64,000 nt of DNA, taken from Sphingomonas psychrolutea. GTDB taxonomy: Bacteria > Pseudomonadota > Alphaproteobacteria > Sphingomonadales > Sphingomonadaceae. Position numbers and translations under genes: made by a program. The DNA is taken from NCBI RefSeq assembly GCF_014636175.1, contig NZ_BMDW01000018.1:1-64000 (forward strand). The letters run 5' to 3'. Below the pieces are notes generated by a model that was not told the DNA's origin, made no database searches, and was given only the letters and a program-made list of their open reading frames with translations. Shown here one piece after another: positions 15,824-24,792 of the stretch (the stretch's first letter is position 1; each line of letters begins with the position of its first letter).

Positions 15824-16714
15824 TTAGCGGGGCAACCACCCCCGGATCGCCGCCACGACCGCATCCGGGTTCTCCCACGGCACGAAATGTCCGGCGTCGA
15901 CCTTTACCAGCGTGAGGCTGGGCACATAGCGCTCCAGCCCCTCGAGCTGACTAGGCAGCAGCGCTGCATCGCCCAGGCCCCACACCACCAGCACCGGCTG
16001 TGGCATTGGCGGGAACGTCCCGTCAAGGAACGCCGGGCGCGTCGGGGTTTCGTCCATCGCAGGGACGATGATCGCGCTGGCACGATACCAGTTGAGCATC
16101 GCGGTCATCGCGCCGGGCTGACCCCATTGGTCGAGATAGATCGGCTTTTCGTCAGCGATCTTCTCGAAATCGGTGTGGCGCAGGAAGCTCGACTCGAAGA
16201 AGGCGGGCAAGCCGATCCGCGCGATATGCGCTTCGAAATCGGGGTTGCGGAAGGCGGTGATGTATTGGCTCGCGTCGCGCTGCGCCATGTCGTCGAACAG
16301 CGTCTTTTGGAAAATGAACGGGTGCGGGGCGTTGACGATGACGAGGCGCGTGATGCGCGCCGGGTTGTGCAGTGCTGCCATCCACGCGATCGCCCCGCCC
16401 CAATCGTGGCCGACGAGGGTGAAGGTGGTGAGGCCGAAATGATCGGCGAGCGCGAGCAGATCGGCGACGAGATGGGCGGGTTTGTAGGCTTCGATCCCCT
16501 CGGGCTTGGACGAGCGCGCGAAGCCGCGTTGATCGGGCGCGATGACGAAATGATCGCGCGCGAGCTGCGGGATCACGTGCCGCCAGGTGCGGTGCGATTC
16601 GGGGAAGCCGTGGAGCAGGATCATCGGCGGGTGCGCGGGGTCGCCTGCGGTGGCGACGTCGAGCGTGACGCCGGTGGCGAGGGGGATCGAGGTTAGGGTG
16701 AAGGCGTCTGGCAA
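15824..16714 (-). CDS. Epoxide hydrolase / haloacetate dehalogenase-like alpha/beta hydrolase
   Basis: A 296-residue alpha/beta hydrolase. HGFPESHRTW is the oxyanion-hole motif of soluble epoxide hydrolases, and the nucleophile elbow GHDWGG has Asp rather than Ser. DQRGFARSSKPEG follows family spacing. A late VDAGHFVPWENP supplies the catalytic His, and WGLGDAALLPS a possible acid. Asp-nucleophile enzymes hydrolyse epoxides or dehalogenate small acids; the substrate cannot be told from sequence. It stands alone between two palindromic repeats. Confidence 0.85.
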   Translation of the reverse strand: MPDAFTLTSIPLATGVTLDVATAGDPAHPPMILLHGFPESHRTWRHVIPQLARDHFVIAPDQRGFARSSKPEGIEAYKPAHLVADLLALADHFGLTTFTLVGHDWGGAIAWMAALHNPARITRLVIVNAPHPFIFQKTLFDDMAQRDASQYITAFRNPDFEAHIARIGLPAFFESSFLRHTDFEKIADEKPIYLDQWGQPGAMTAMLNWYRASAIIVPAMDETPTRPAFLDGTFPPMPQPVLVVWGLGDAALLPSQLEGLERYVPSLTLVKVDAGHFVPWENPDAVVAAIRGWLPR

Positions 16715-16720
16715 TTTATT

Positions 16721-16821
16721 CCCCTCCCGCTTGCGGGAGGGGCCAGGGGAGGGCCTGTCCTCAAGCGCCGCGCGGTCGGGTCAACATGCCCTCCCCCAAC
16801 CCCTCCCGCAAGCGGGAGGGG
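16721..16821. repeat. Paired-hairpin repeat, family B
   Basis: Left arm 16721-16742 and right arm 16800-16821 are the same 22-bp palindrome with TT or AA at the centre, separated by 57 bp. The inner flanks CCAGGGGAGGG and CCCTCCCCCAA pair imperfectly. It lies between the pirin and hydrolase genes, both minus strand. Confidence 0.92.
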
Positions 16822-16843
16822 AGCAAAAAGAGGGGAGACAGTT

Positions 16844-17746
16844 TTACGGATAGCTCACCGTCTTCGGCACCGCCGGAATCGGGATCCATTCCTGGTCGTC
16901 GCCCGGGACCTTGGCGAATTCGCCCGCGGTCCAGGCGCGCTTGGCTTCCGCGATGCGGTCCTGCCGGGACGATACGAAATTCCACCACACATGGCGCGGT
17001 GTGGTGAAGGCTTCGCCGCCGCATAGCATCGCGCGGGCACCCGTCGCCGAGCGTAGCGTCGCCGCGATGCCGGGCCTGAGAACGTAGAGCGTCATCGGGT
17101 CGAGCGGCATGCCGTCGAGCGTCGCTTCGCCAAGCGCAATATAGATCGCGCGCTCATCGGCGGCGGCATCGATCGGTATGCTGCCACCGGGATCGAGCAC
17201 GATGTCGGCATAGATCGTCTCGGCATAGGTCGTGGTCGGCGCGGTGACGCCCCACAGGCTTCCCATCACGACGCGTGCCCGTGCACCGGCGGTTTCGACC
17301 GTCGGCAGATCGGCGCGCGCGACATGTTCGAACGCCGGGTCGATCTCCTCATCGGCCTCGGGCAGGGCGAGCCAGGTCTGGATGCCCGACAGTTCGGGGC
17401 CGACCGCGCGCTCGGCACTGGGCGAACGCTCCGAATGGACGATGCCGTGCCCGGCGGTCATCAGATTGACTGCGCCGGGTTCGATCACCGCGACACTGCC
17501 GACCGAATCGCGGTGCGCGATCGCGCCTTCGAACAGATAGGTGACGGTCGCGAGGTTGATGTGCGGGTGCGGCCGCACGTCGATCCCCTCGCCGACGGAA
17601 AGCCGCGCCGGGCCCATTTGATCGAAAAAGATGAACGGCCCGACCATCGTGCGTGGGCGCGAGGGGAGCGTGCGATGCACCTTGAAGCCGCCGAGATCAT
17701 GCGTGACGGGGGTGATCGTTTGCAGGATCAGATCATCGTTGGTCAT
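16844..17746 (-). CDS. Pirin family protein
   Basis: A 300-residue bicupin. The N-terminal cupin has the metal-binding set DVRPHPHINLATVTYLFEG and GHGIVHSE, typical of pirins, which bind Fe and in some bacteria have quercetinase activity or act as redox-sensing partners. The C-terminal cupin carries AIYIALGEATLDG and ends in a conserved WTAGEF...PGDDQEWIP tail. I use ATG 17746; the long upstream frame is antisense noise. The ATG overlaps the Nudix stop (ATGA), so it is coupled to bolA-nudix. Confidence 0.9.
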   Translation of the reverse strand: MTNDDLILQTITPVTHDLGGFKVHRTLPSRPRTMVGPFIFFDQMGPARLSVGEGIDVRPHPHINLATVTYLFEGAIAHRDSVGSVAVIEPGAVNLMTAGHGIVHSERSPSAERAVGPELSGIQTWLALPEADEEIDPAFEHVARADLPTVETAGARARVVMGSLWGVTAPTTTYAETIYADIVLDPGGSIPIDAAADERAIYIALGEATLDGMPLDPMTLYVLRPGIAATLRSATGARAMLCGGEAFTTPRHVWWNFVSSRQDRIAEAKRAWTAGEFAKVPGDDQEWIPIPAVPKTVSYP

Positions 17747-18186
17747 GCGGTCGCCTCCATCTGATCGAGGATCTCGGCCAGGTCTTCGGGAAAATAGGGT
17801 TCGTCGTGCGCGGCGAGGGCCGCTTGCGAAAACCACTGCCAGCGCGTCATCACGCGCTGTTCGAGCGCGGTGTGGCCGCCGGTGTCGATCTCCGCAGCAT
17901 CCGTACGAACGAGGAAATAGCGTTCGTCGGCGCTGACCGGCACGCCCTCGATCGTGATGAACTCGACGTGGCGCTGGAAAAGCTCGGGGCCGCAATCGCA
18001 GTCTAGCCCGGTTTCCTCGCGGAGCTCGCGCCGTGCGGCGTGCGCATAGCTTTCACCCGGATCGACCGCGCCGCCCGGCGTGCACCAGAAGGGCGGGCGA
18101 TCGCTCGGCGTGAAGCGGAACAGCAGCACGCGCCCGTGCGGGTCGAGCAGCAGGATGCGCGCGGCGGGGCGGAGTGCGCGGGTCAT
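17743..18186 (-). CDS. Nudix hydrolase
   Basis: A 147-residue Nudix-fold protein with a complete Nudix box, GGAVDPGESYAHAARRELREE followed by TGL, whose glutamates bind Mg2+. The flanking PPFWCTPG and the C-terminal WQWFSQAAL segment fit small housecleaning or RNA-decapping-type Nudix enzymes. Such enzymes cleave nucleoside diphosphates linked to another moiety; the substrate here is unknown. Both ends overlap neighbours by ATGA: bolA upstream and pirin downstream. Confidence 0.92.
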   Translation of the reverse strand: MTRALRPAARILLLDPHGRVLLFRFTPSDRPPFWCTPGGAVDPGESYAHAARRELREETGLDCDCGPELFQRHVEFITIEGVPVSADERYFLVRTDAAEIDTGGHTALEQRVMTRWQWFSQAALAAHDEPYFPEDLAEILDQMEATA

Positions 18187-18473
18187 TCGCCGGGGGCGGT
18201 GGCGCGGATTGCCAGCGCGTGGATGCGCGTGGCGAGCAAATCGGCGAGCGCGGTGTTGATCAGCCGTTGCCGCGCGACGCGGGTGAGGCCAGTGAATGCG
18301 GCGCTCTCGACCGTGACCGTGAAATGCGATTCGCCGGTCCCGTCATCGCCCATATGCCCGGCATGCTGTGCACTGTCGTTGGAGACGAGGAGGCTGGTGG
18401 GGACAAGCGCAGCGTCGAGGCGCTCGCGGATTTCGTCGACGATCGGGCGGGGGGCGGTGGCGGGCTGGGTCAT
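18183..18473 (-). CDS. bolA: BolA family protein
   Basis: A 96-residue BolA-type protein. The class II KH-like fold appears as IVDEIRERLDAALVPTSLLVSNDSAQHAGH, then SHFTVTVESAAFTGLTRVARQRLINTALADLL and IHALAIRA. The HAGH histidines and the late IHAL histidine are possible Fe-S ligands in complexes with monothiol glutaredoxins. I start at ATG 18473. It is divergent from the J-domain gene and overlaps the Nudix gene by 4 nt. Confidence 0.93.
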   Translation of the reverse strand: MTQPATAPRPIVDEIRERLDAALVPTSLLVSNDSAQHAGHMGDDGTGESHFTVTVESAAFTGLTRVARQRLINTALADLLATRIHALAIRATAPGE

Positions 18474-18513
18474 CGCGCCTATATAGACCGTTTTTGGATT
18501 TGAGGGAGCCGCG

Positions 18514-19125
18514 TTGGCGCGCGAAGACGACAAGAAACGCGAAAAGCCCTCACCCCGCTTCCACGGGCGGATCGAGGGCAGTGGCCGTGCGTGCGAGGAA
18601 GCCGGGTGCGATGCGCCGGGTGAATTCCGCGCGCCACCGGCCGAGGGGTCGAGCTATGGCGCGGAGGGGCCGCGACCGTATCGCTGGTTCTGCCTCGAGC
18701 ATGTCCGCGCCTTCAACACGCGCTACAATTTCTTCACCGGGATGAGCGCTGAGGAAATCCACGCGCAACAACGCCCCTACGCCGGATGGGAGCGCGAAAC
18801 CCGCGCGTTTGCGCATTCGGGGGCCGACGTACCACCGAAATGGGCCGATTTCACCGATCCGCTCGATGCGATCGGCGCGCGCTTTCGGCGTGCAGCGGAA
18901 CCGGCACGCGCCGATGGGCGGCCCTTGTCGGAGCAGGATCGGCGATCGCTCAAGGTGCTGGGGCTGGCGGCGGACGTCGACCGCCGCGGCCTGCGGGTCC
19001 GTTATGCCGAACTGGTGCGGAAGTATCACCCCGATCGCAACGGTGGCGACCGCAGTTTCGAGGCGAAATTGCAGGACGTGATCGCGGCCTACACGCAACT
19101 GAAGGGCGCTGCGGCGTTTGTGTGA
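18514..19125 (+). CDS. J-domain protein
   Basis: A 203-residue protein with a C-terminal J domain (residues about 145-203): LKVLGLAADVDRRGLRVRYAELVRKYHPDRNGG contains the HPD tripeptide that stimulates DnaK. The N-terminal part includes a small Cys/His-containing region (CEEAGCDAPGEFRAP...WFCLEHVRAFN) that may bind zinc. It is not DnaJ itself: there is no Gly/Phe region or four-repeat zinc finger. The start is TTG at 18514 with GGGAG upstream. The divergent bolA partner is typical for sphingomonads. Confidence 0.87.
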   Translation: MAREDDKKREKPSPRFHGRIEGSGRACEEAGCDAPGEFRAPPAEGSSYGAEGPRPYRWFCLEHVRAFNTRYNFFTGMSAEEIHAQQRPYAGWERETRAFAHSGADVPPKWADFTDPLDAIGARFRRAAEPARADGRPLSEQDRRSLKVLGLAADVDRRGLRVRYAELVRKYHPDRNGGDRSFEAKLQDVIAAYTQLKGAAAFV

Positions 19126-19169
19126 GGGGGCGGATGGCGGACGGACGATTGTTGCTCTAGCCTGGCCCG

Positions 19170-19376
19170 ATGGACACAGACCCTGGATCCGCCAAACGCA
19201 CTGCGAAATGGCCGATATTCGTCGGTCCTATTTTGGGTGCGGCTAGCTCGCAGATATTGGAGGCTTTCCTTCCACCCTTGAATGAAGCCGCGCGACAAAG
19301 CGTTGCAATCGTTGCGGCGATCGGGATTTCTGTCGTTTTGATGTATTTACTGGCGAAACTTGCGCGAGATTGGTGA
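19170..19376 (+). CDS. Hypothetical small membrane protein
   Basis: A 68-residue frame with a helix around FVGPILGAASSQILEAFLPPL and a strong hydrophobic segment SVAIVAAIGISVVLMYLLA near the C-terminus, followed by a basic KLARDW. Base composition is noticeably more AT-rich than the neighbours, which argues for a real or recently acquired sequence rather than a shadow frame. No convincing ribosome-binding site precedes the ATG. I recognise no family. Confidence 0.45.
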   Translation: MDTDPGSAKRTAKWPIFVGPILGAASSQILEAFLPPLNEAARQSVAIVAAIGISVVLMYLLAKLARDW

Positions 19377-19416
19377 TCCGTACGGCGACCATGTTTCACC
19401 CAACCGCCACCCCGTC

Positions 19417-19560
19417 GTCACCCCGGCCTTGTGCCGGGGTCCACTAGGCAGCTTGGCGCTCGGGGTGCGGTTAAGAGCGCCGAGTGCACGGCGAGGCCTG
19501 CTACAGTTATGAAGCAGTTTGCGGGCGGCACGGTGGACCCCGGCACAAGGCCGGGGTGAC
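19417..19560. repeat. Paired-hairpin repeat, family D
   Basis: A perfect 28-bp inverted repeat: left arm 19417-19444 (starts GTCACCCCGGCCTTGTGCCG) and right arm 19533-19560, spaced by 88 bp. Each arm is a hairpin, CCCCGGC...GCCGGGG. Just beyond it is a run of 11 C (19577-19587) in what looks like a degenerate family B arm. A diverged copy is at 30927-31017. Confidence 0.92.
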
Positions 19561-19615
19561 GGCGAAGGTATTGCCTCCCCCCCCCCCGATTCAGCGGGAG
19601 GGGGGAGGAATCCGT

Positions 19616-20068
19616 TCACGCAATCCGCCTCGCCACCTCCTCCAATTGCTCGGCGACCTTGCCCCAACCCTCGGTGAAGCCCATCGCCTCGTGCTGCTGC
19701 ATCGCCTCGGCGGTCCAGTGGCGGGCGGTGCCGGTGTAGCGGGTCTGGCCGTCCTCATCGGCGAAATCGAGGATGCCGACGATGAACGGCCCGGCGGGTT
19801 CCCAGCCGTGCGTGAAGGCATCGGTGAAGACGATCCGCTCGAGCGGGATCACCTCCAGATACACGCCATCCTGCGGTGATTCCTCGCCATTGGGCCCGCG
19901 CATAATCATCGCCGAGCGCCCGCCGGGGCGCAGGTCCTGTTCGACGATCTCGACGGTCCATGGGCGGGGGCACCACCATTCGGCGAGATGATCGGTGAAG
20001 GCGCGCCATACCGCTTCGCGCGGGGCGTCGATCAGGCGGCTAATCTTGAGCTCATGTAGATCGGCCAT
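19616..20068 (-). CDS. SRPBCC (AHSA1-like) domain protein
   Basis: A 150-residue START/Bet v1-like protein of the AHSA1 group: LKISRLIDAPREAVWRAFTDHLAEWW, then GGRSAMIMRGPNG, VIPLERIVFTDAFTHGWEPAGPF and TARHWTAEAMQQHEAMGFTEGW. These proteins bind hydrophobic ligands, and most are uncharacterised. I start at ATG 20068 (MADLHELKIS). It lies 11 nt downstream of the GST gene in a minus-strand group facing the HxlR regulator. Confidence 0.88.
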   Translation of the reverse strand: MADLHELKISRLIDAPREAVWRAFTDHLAEWWCPRPWTVEIVEQDLRPGGRSAMIMRGPNGEESPQDGVYLEVIPLERIVFTDAFTHGWEPAGPFIVGILDFADEDGQTRYTGTARHWTAEAMQQHEAMGFTEGWGKVAEQLEEVARRIA

Positions 20069-20079
20069 CGGCAGTCTCC

Positions 20080-20733
20080 TCAATCGCGGTCGGGCGCGCC
20101 GAGCGGGAAGAAGTGGCGGTAGGGGCGCGCTTCCTCGACGCAGCGCGCAAAGGGCGGCCAGGCGAGCAACTGCGCGCGATACGCTTTCAGTGCGGCGTAG
20201 CGCTCGGGGATCGGGTGCGCCCAATCGGCATAGAAAAGCGACGGTGCGGCGGCACAATCGGCGAGCGTTGGCGTGTTGCCCCCCGCCGCCCAAATCCGCC
20301 CGGCAAGCTGCGCGTCGAGCCAGGCATAAGCGGTGTCGAGCTTCTTTCGCGCCTCCTCGATGCCGGTCGGATCACGCTTGTCGAAGGGACGGATCGCGTT
20401 TCCGACGATCTTTTGCACTGGAGCCATGACGTTGTTGTCGAACACGCGGTCGAGCAGGCGGATTTCGAGCGCATCGCCCTCGGGCACGAAGCGCTGTGCG
20501 CCAGGGTGATGGGTGTCGAGATATTCGATGATGATGCTCGCCTCGGGTACGGTCCGCGCACCGTCGGCGAGCACTGGGAATTGCCCGAACGGCCAGCGCC
20601 GCGCCAGCTCGGTCGCGGTGTTGAGCTGATCGGGGCCGAGCGTTCGATATGTGAAGGGCGTGTCGTTGGCGTAGAGCGCGATCAGCACCTTCTGGCAGTA
20701 AGACGAGAAGGGGTGGGCGAAGAGCTCAAGCAT
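20080..20733 (-). CDS. Glutathione S-transferase family protein
   Basis: A 217-residue GST. The thioredoxin-fold N-terminus is LELFAHPFSSYCQKVLIALYANDTPF; the glutathione-binding segment FGQFPVLADGARTVPEASIIIEYLD has the usual cis-Pro and Glu-Ala-Ser. The C-terminal helical domain contains PTLADCAAAPSLFYADW. The SSYCQK motif suggests a Ser or Cys catalytic residue of a beta- or omega-like class. A detoxification role fits its VOC, SRPBCC and DUF1428 neighbours. Confidence 0.9.
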   Translation of the reverse strand: MLELFAHPFSSYCQKVLIALYANDTPFTYRTLGPDQLNTATELARRWPFGQFPVLADGARTVPEASIIIEYLDTHHPGAQRFVPEGDALEIRLLDRVFDNNVMAPVQKIVGNAIRPFDKRDPTGIEEARKKLDTAYAWLDAQLAGRIWAAGGNTPTLADCAAAPSLFYADWAHPIPERYAALKAYRAQLLAWPPFARCVEEARPYRHFFPLGAPDRD

Positions 20734-20780
20734 TGGCCACCGATTGGCCTGTTACCGGGTTTGCCATGGCGATATTCCCT

Positions 20781-21605
20781 TCAGACTCTGGAACCGACCA
20801 ACGCGAACACCGCCCCTTGCGGATCGACCCCGACCATTGAAAAATCGCCACCGGGAATTTCCGTCGGCGGCTGGACGATGCTGCCACCGTCCGCGGTGAT
20901 CGCGGCGACGGCCACGTCGATGTCGGGCACGCGGAAGTAATAGGTCCAGGCCGAGACCGGCATGTGCGCCATCTTGGGCATGACCGCGCCGATCATCCCG
21001 TGGCCCGGGGGCGATCCGTCGGGCGCGCGGCCGGCGTGGCGCAGGAATTGGTATGTGCCGAGCGGACCCATGTCCATCTCGCCATCCTTCACCCAGCCGA
21101 AGCGCTGGCCGTAGAAATGGAGTGCGGCGGTCGGATCGGCCGACGCAAGCTCGTTCCACGCGCAATGGCCCGGGCGGGGCATGTCGTAAGAAAAGGACAG
21201 GCTGGTCGCGTCGGGCGCGTTGGCGGGCGGGGTCGGCTTCATAACGTAGAAGAGGGCACCTTGCGGATCGGCGACGAAGGCGATGCGGCCGACGCCGGGG
21301 ATATCCCACGGGGCCATATGCACCGCGCCGCCGCCATCGGTGATCGACCGCGCCATGGCATCGACATCGTCGACCGAGACATAGCCGAGCCAGGCGGCGC
21401 GCGCGCCACCCGTCTGCATCTCGGGGGTCAGCGGCATCAGCCCGGCGACCGCGCCATTGGCGGAGGAGATCATGCGATAGTCGATCGGGCCACTGGGCGC
21501 GGCCTCGATTTCCCAGCCGACGACTTTTTGATAGAAGTCGCGCGCACCATCGGCATCGGGGGTGATCAGTTCATACCAGATGAAGTCGCCATGATGGTTG
21601 GTCAC
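20781..21605 (-). CDS. Two-domain VOC (glyoxalase-like) protein
   Basis: A 274-residue protein with two vicinal-oxygen-chelate domains. The first runs from FIWYELITPDADGARDFYQKVVGWE to IAFVADPQGALFYVMKP; the second from CAWNELASADPTAALHFYGQRFGW to FSMVGVDPQGAVFALVGS. It resembles the actinobacterial Cfp30B group, whose function is not established. The start is GTG 21605 with GGAG eight bases upstream; the DUF1428 stop lies 1 nt before it, so the two are co-translated. Confidence 0.87.
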   Translation of the reverse strand: MTNHHGDFIWYELITPDADGARDFYQKVVGWEIEAAPSGPIDYRMISSANGAVAGLMPLTPEMQTGGARAAWLGYVSVDDVDAMARSITDGGGAVHMAPWDIPGVGRIAFVADPQGALFYVMKPTPPANAPDATSLSFSYDMPRPGHCAWNELASADPTAALHFYGQRFGWVKDGEMDMGPLGTYQFLRHAGRAPDGSPPGHGMIGAVMPKMAHMPVSAWTYYFRVPDIDVAVAAITADGGSIVQPPTEIPGGDFSMVGVDPQGAVFALVGSRV

Positions 21606-21606
21606 G

Positions 21607-21957
21607 TCATTTCTCCAGAATGACGACGGGATCGAACCCGCCGAAAATCATGCGTTTACCGTCGAACGGGACCGGCGTGTCGCGCATCCGCGGATCGTCG
21701 CGCATCTTTTCGAACGCCGCATCGCGTGTCGCCTTGTCGGGCCATTCGATCCACGAAAAGGCGACGGTCTCGTCGCCGGTCGCGGCGACCGCACGCGCGA
21801 AATCGGTGACCGTGCCCGCCGGCACGTCATCGCCCCAGCCTTCGACGATGCGCGTCGCGCCGAGTTCGAGGAACATCGCATCGACGATGCGCGCATGGTC
21901 GATAAAGGCCTGCTTCTTGTCGCTCGGCACCGGGATCGCAAAGCCATCGATATACAT
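21607..21957 (-). CDS. DUF1428 family protein
   Basis: A 116-residue protein of the DUF1428 (YbaA-like) family, a dimeric alpha-beta barrel fold. Typical features are the start MYIDGFAIPVPSDKK, EGWGDDVPAGTVTDFARAV and the end DGKRMIFGGFDPVV. Its biochemical function is unknown. I start at ATG 21957 since the upstream extension is not conserved. It sits between two VOC genes in the minus-strand group controlled, presumably, by the divergent HxlR protein. Confidence 0.9.
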   Translation of the reverse strand: MYIDGFAIPVPSDKKQAFIDHARIVDAMFLELGATRIVEGWGDDVPAGTVTDFARAVAATGDETVAFSWIEWPDKATRDAAFEKMRDDPRMRDTPVPFDGKRMIFGGFDPVVILEK

Positions 21958-22000
21958 CCAGTGTCTCCTGCCTGTGTCGGTTTGATCGGCGAGGGCGAGT

Positions 22001-22435
22001 TCAGCTCGCAGCGGTTTCGGTCTCGCGCAGTGCGTCGGTCGCTGCATCCGGATCCATCCAGAACGGCCCAAAGCCGTTGCCGTCGGGATCCTCGACCCCG
22101 CGCGAATACATAAAGCCTTCGTCCTCCGCGCCGTGGACTTCGCGCCCGCCGGCGGCGAGCGCGGCAGCGGCGAAGGCGTCCACGGCCGCGCGCGATGCGA
22201 GCGAGAGCGCGAAGAGCGCGGCGCTCGACGCTTTCGCGTCGGCGATCGGTTTGGAGGTCAGTGTGCCGTAAAACGCGGGCGTGGCGAGCATGAAGGTGAT
22301 CGCATCCGACCAATGCAGCGATGCGACGGCATCATTGGAAAAGTCGGAATCGCGCGTGCAGCCGATCGCTTCGTAAAAGGCGGTGGACGCGGCAATGTCG
22401 GCCACGGGCAAGCTGATGAAGATCCTCTTTGTCAC
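22001..22435 (-). CDS. VOC family protein (single domain)
   Basis: A 144-residue VOC protein related to bleomycin-resistance/glyoxalase-like proteins: RIFISLPVADIAASTAFYEAIGC, a central ALFALSLASRAAVDAFAAAALAAGG and SRGVEDPDGNGFGPFWMD. The final Glu-Asp-Pro-Asp-Gly block is the usual metal-side end of the second beta-alpha unit. The GTG start at 22435 is chosen because AGGAG lies nine bases upstream and the family begins here. It is the first gene of the group, opposite hxlR. Confidence 0.87.
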   Translation of the reverse strand: MTKRIFISLPVADIAASTAFYEAIGCTRDSDFSNDAVASLHWSDAITFMLATPAFYGTLTSKPIADAKASSAALFALSLASRAAVDAFAAAALAAGGREVHGAEDEGFMYSRGVEDPDGNGFGPFWMDPDAATDALRETETAAS

Positions 22436-22500
22436 GGCGCAATTCTCCTGTGCGACTCGCTGTTTGCGTTTGATGCCGTGGTACGTTACCAAAAGCAACC

Positions 22501-23199
22501 ATGAAGTTAGAAAAAGTGACTGAAAATTCTACGGCGATGACGAAGCGCTGGTATGACGATGCCTGCGGCACCGCGCTGGCGATGGAATTGGTGGGGGAAC
22601 GCTGGTCGCTGCTGATCGTGCGCGAATTGATGTTCGGGCCGCGTCGCTTCGGCGAAGTGCGCGGCGGCCTGCCGGGAATCAGCGCCAATGTGCTGACGCA
22701 GCGGCTCGAGGGGATGGAGCGCGTCGGAATCGTGGCGCGGCGCAAGCTGCCGCCGCCCGCCTCGGTGCAAGTTTATGAACTGACGGCGCTGGGCTATTCG
22801 GCCGAGGTTGCGATCCAGGAATTGGGGCGCTGGGCGGCGCAATCGCCGCTACATGATGCGACATTGCCGCTTAGTGCCGCCTCGGCGATGCTGTCGTTCC
22901 GCACGATGATCGACCGCAGCCGCAGCGGCACGTTCGGCGTGACTGTTGGATTCCGCTTTGGCCATGAGGGCTTCGTCGCGGTGCTGGATGCAAGCGGCAT
23001 CGCGATTCGGCGCGGCGACCCGGCGGGGGAGGCTGCGGTGGTGTTCGAAACCGACCCCGCAACGCTCGCGTCAGTCGTTTATGGCGGGCGCCCGATCGGC
23101 GATGCCGAAGCCGCCGGGACGCTACGGATTACGGGCGACCGCGCGCGCGCCGAAACCTTCGTAACGCTATTCCCCTTGCCGACGAAGCTGGGTTCTTGA
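22501..23199 (+). CDS. HxlR-family regulator with C-terminal SCP2-like domain
   Basis: A 232-residue regulator. Residues about 13-115 form an HxlR winged helix: YDDACGTALAMELVGERWSLLIVRELMFGPRRFGEVRGGLPGISANVLTQRLEGME. The C-terminal half (from about 125, with VTVGFRFGHEGFVAVLDASG and VVFETDPATLASVVYGGRPI) looks like a sterol carrier protein 2-like lipid-binding fold, so it may sense a hydrophobic ligand. The 65-bp divergent gap contains TGGTAC-G-TTACCA, a near-palindrome that could be its operator. It probably controls the minus-strand VOC/DUF1428/GST/SRPBCC genes. Confidence 0.87.
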   Translation: MKLEKVTENSTAMTKRWYDDACGTALAMELVGERWSLLIVRELMFGPRRFGEVRGGLPGISANVLTQRLEGMERVGIVARRKLPPPASVQVYELTALGYSAEVAIQELGRWAAQSPLHDATLPLSAASAMLSFRTMIDRSRSGTFGVTVGFRFGHEGFVAVLDASGIAIRRGDPAGEAAVVFETDPATLASVVYGGRPIGDAEAAGTLRITGDRARAETFVTLFPLPTKLGS

Positions 23200-23232
23200 G
23201 TCCGCGCCCATCCTTGGCCTAAGGCTGTGGCT

Positions 23233-24249
23233 ATGACGAACATTCCCAACACCCAGCCCGACAGCCGCGAGACGACGATCCTCGACGCGCCCGACCAGAT
23301 GAAAAAGGTCCGCGACCTGTTCGGGATCGATTCAGACATGGAGGTCCCGGCCTTCTCGCTCGCCGATGAACGCGTGCCCGATCTCGACCCGGCCTATGTC
23401 TTCGACGGCGACACGACGCTCGCGATCTGCGCCGGCTTCGCGCACAATCGCCGCGTGATGGTGCAGGGCTATCACGGCACCGGCAAATCGACGCACATCG
23501 AACAGGTCGCGGCGCGGCTCAACTGGCCGTGCATCCGCATCAATCTGGACGCGCATATCAGCCGGATCGATCTGGTCGGGCGCGATGCGATTGTGCTGAA
23601 AGACGGCCAGCAAATCACCGAATTCCGCGAGGGGCTTCTCCCTTGGGCGTTGCAGACGCCGACCGCTTTGGTGTTCGACGAATATGACGCGGGTCGCCCC
23701 GACGTGATGTTCGTGATCCAGCGCGTGCTCGAGACCGAGGGCAAATTGACGCTGCTCGACCAGAACCGCGTGATCCGTCCGAACCCGTTCTTCCGCCTGT
23801 TCGCCACCGCCAACACGGTCGGCTTGGGGGATACCAGCGGGCTGTATCATGGCACGCAGCAAATCAATCAGGGCCAGATGGACCGCTGGAACATCGTCGT
23901 GACGCTGAATTACTTGCCCGCCAAGGTCGAGGCGCAGATCGTGCTCGCCAAATCGGGTGAGTACGACAAGCCCGAGGGCAAGGCGCAGGTCGACAATATG
24001 GTGCGCGTGGCCGATTTGACGCGGCGCGGTTTCATTAATGGCGACATTTCGACCGTGATGAGCCCGAGGACGGTGATTACCTGGGCGCAGAACACGCTGA
24101 TCTTCGGTGATGTCGGCTTCGCGTTCCGCTTGAGCTTCCTGAACAAATGCGACGAGACCGAGCGCGCCTTGGTTGCCGAATATTATCAGCGCGTGTTCGG
24201 CAAGGATTTGCCCGAGAGCGTCGTCGGCGCCGGCAAGTCGGGGTCATGA
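23233..24249 (+). CDS. cobS: Cobaltochelatase subunit CobS
   Basis: A 338-residue AAA+ ATPase of the aerobic cobalamin pathway. With CobT it forms the motor that drives CobN to insert cobalt into hydrogenobyrinic acid a,c-diamide. Walker A is GYHGTGKST, Walker [12 protein letters not shown], and the sensor region is [24 protein letters not shown] start at ATG 23233 ([13 protein letters not shown]), though GTG 23227 is possible. It overlaps the next gene by ATGA. CobT and CobN are not in the window. B12 made with its help would serve methylmalonyl-CoA mutase downstream. Confidence 0.95.
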   Translation: MTNIPNTQPDSRETTILDAPDQMKKVRDLFGIDSDMEVPAFSLADERVPDLDPAYVFDGDTTLAICAGFAHNRRVMVQGYHGTGKSTHIEQVAARLNWPCIRINLDAHISRIDLVGRDAIVLKDGQQITEFREGLLPWALQTPTALVFDEYDAGRPDVMFVIQRVLETEGKLTLLDQNRVIRPNPFFRLFATANTVGLGDTSGLYHGTQQINQGQMDRWNIVVTLNYLPAKVEAQIVLAKSGEYDKPEGKAQVDNMVRVADLTRRGFINGDISTVMSPRTVITWAQNTLIFGDVGFAFRLSFLNKCDETERALVAEYYQRVFGKDLPESVVGAGKSGS

Positions 24250-24785
24250 TCCTCGCCTTGCTGCTGCAAGCCGCCGTTGCCCCGCCCGCGCCGTGGGCGG
24301 TGACGACCAAGGTCGATGCGGCGAGCAAGGCGACGACGAGTTCGGCCTGGTCGGTCGACAACACCGCGCGCCTTGTCGTGCGGTGCGACGTGACGAGCGA
24401 GAAGATCGTTTCGATCCAGTTCATTCCTAAGCCCGGCTTCGCCGCCGCGCTGCCGCGCCCGGTATCGATCAAGGCCGACGACGATGGCTGGCTCGGCACC
24501 AACTGGCAGTTTCCCGGCACCGGCGCCTTTATCAGCCAGGACGTGATCGTCACCAATCTCGCGGTCGTGATTGCGCATGGCAAGACGATCCACGTCCGTG
24601 TGATCGACCCCGACAATGCCGTGGTCGAAGCGAGCTTTGCCGGCCCGGGCGAGGCTCCGATCCGGCAAGTGCTGAAGGCGTGCGACTATGAATTCGGCGT
24701 GGCTCCGGCACGTTTCGCAGTGCCGCTCGCCCCCGCCGCTGCGCCCGATGCGAAGCCGCGGCCCGACCCTGCCGATGACGAGTGA
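24246..24785 (+). CDS. Hypothetical secreted protein
   Basis: A 179-residue protein translationally coupled to cobS (ATGA). It begins with a short hydrophobic stretch, [19 protein letters not shown], that could be a signal peptide. The middle has [19 protein letters not shown] and [16 protein letters not shown]; the tail is Pro/Asp-rich. I do not recognise a domain. The fixed position next to cobS suggests a sphingomonad-specific gene, but nothing links it to cobalamin by sequence. Confidence 0.7.
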   Translation: MILALLLQAAVAPPAPWAVTTKVDAASKATTSSAWSVDNTARLVVRCDVTSEKIVSIQFIPKPGFAAALPRPVSIKADDDGWLGTNWQFPGTGAFISQDVIVTNLAVVIAHGKTIHVRVIDPDNAVVEASFAGPGEAPIRQVLKACDYEFGVAPARFAVPLAPAAAPDAKPRPDPADDE

Positions 24786-24792
24786 GAGCAAC

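Noticed and set aside
19577..19587. Run of 11 C as a phase-variation tract
   Set aside because: It lies outside any gene in a decayed repeat arm, so slippage would not change a product; also prone to sequencing error.
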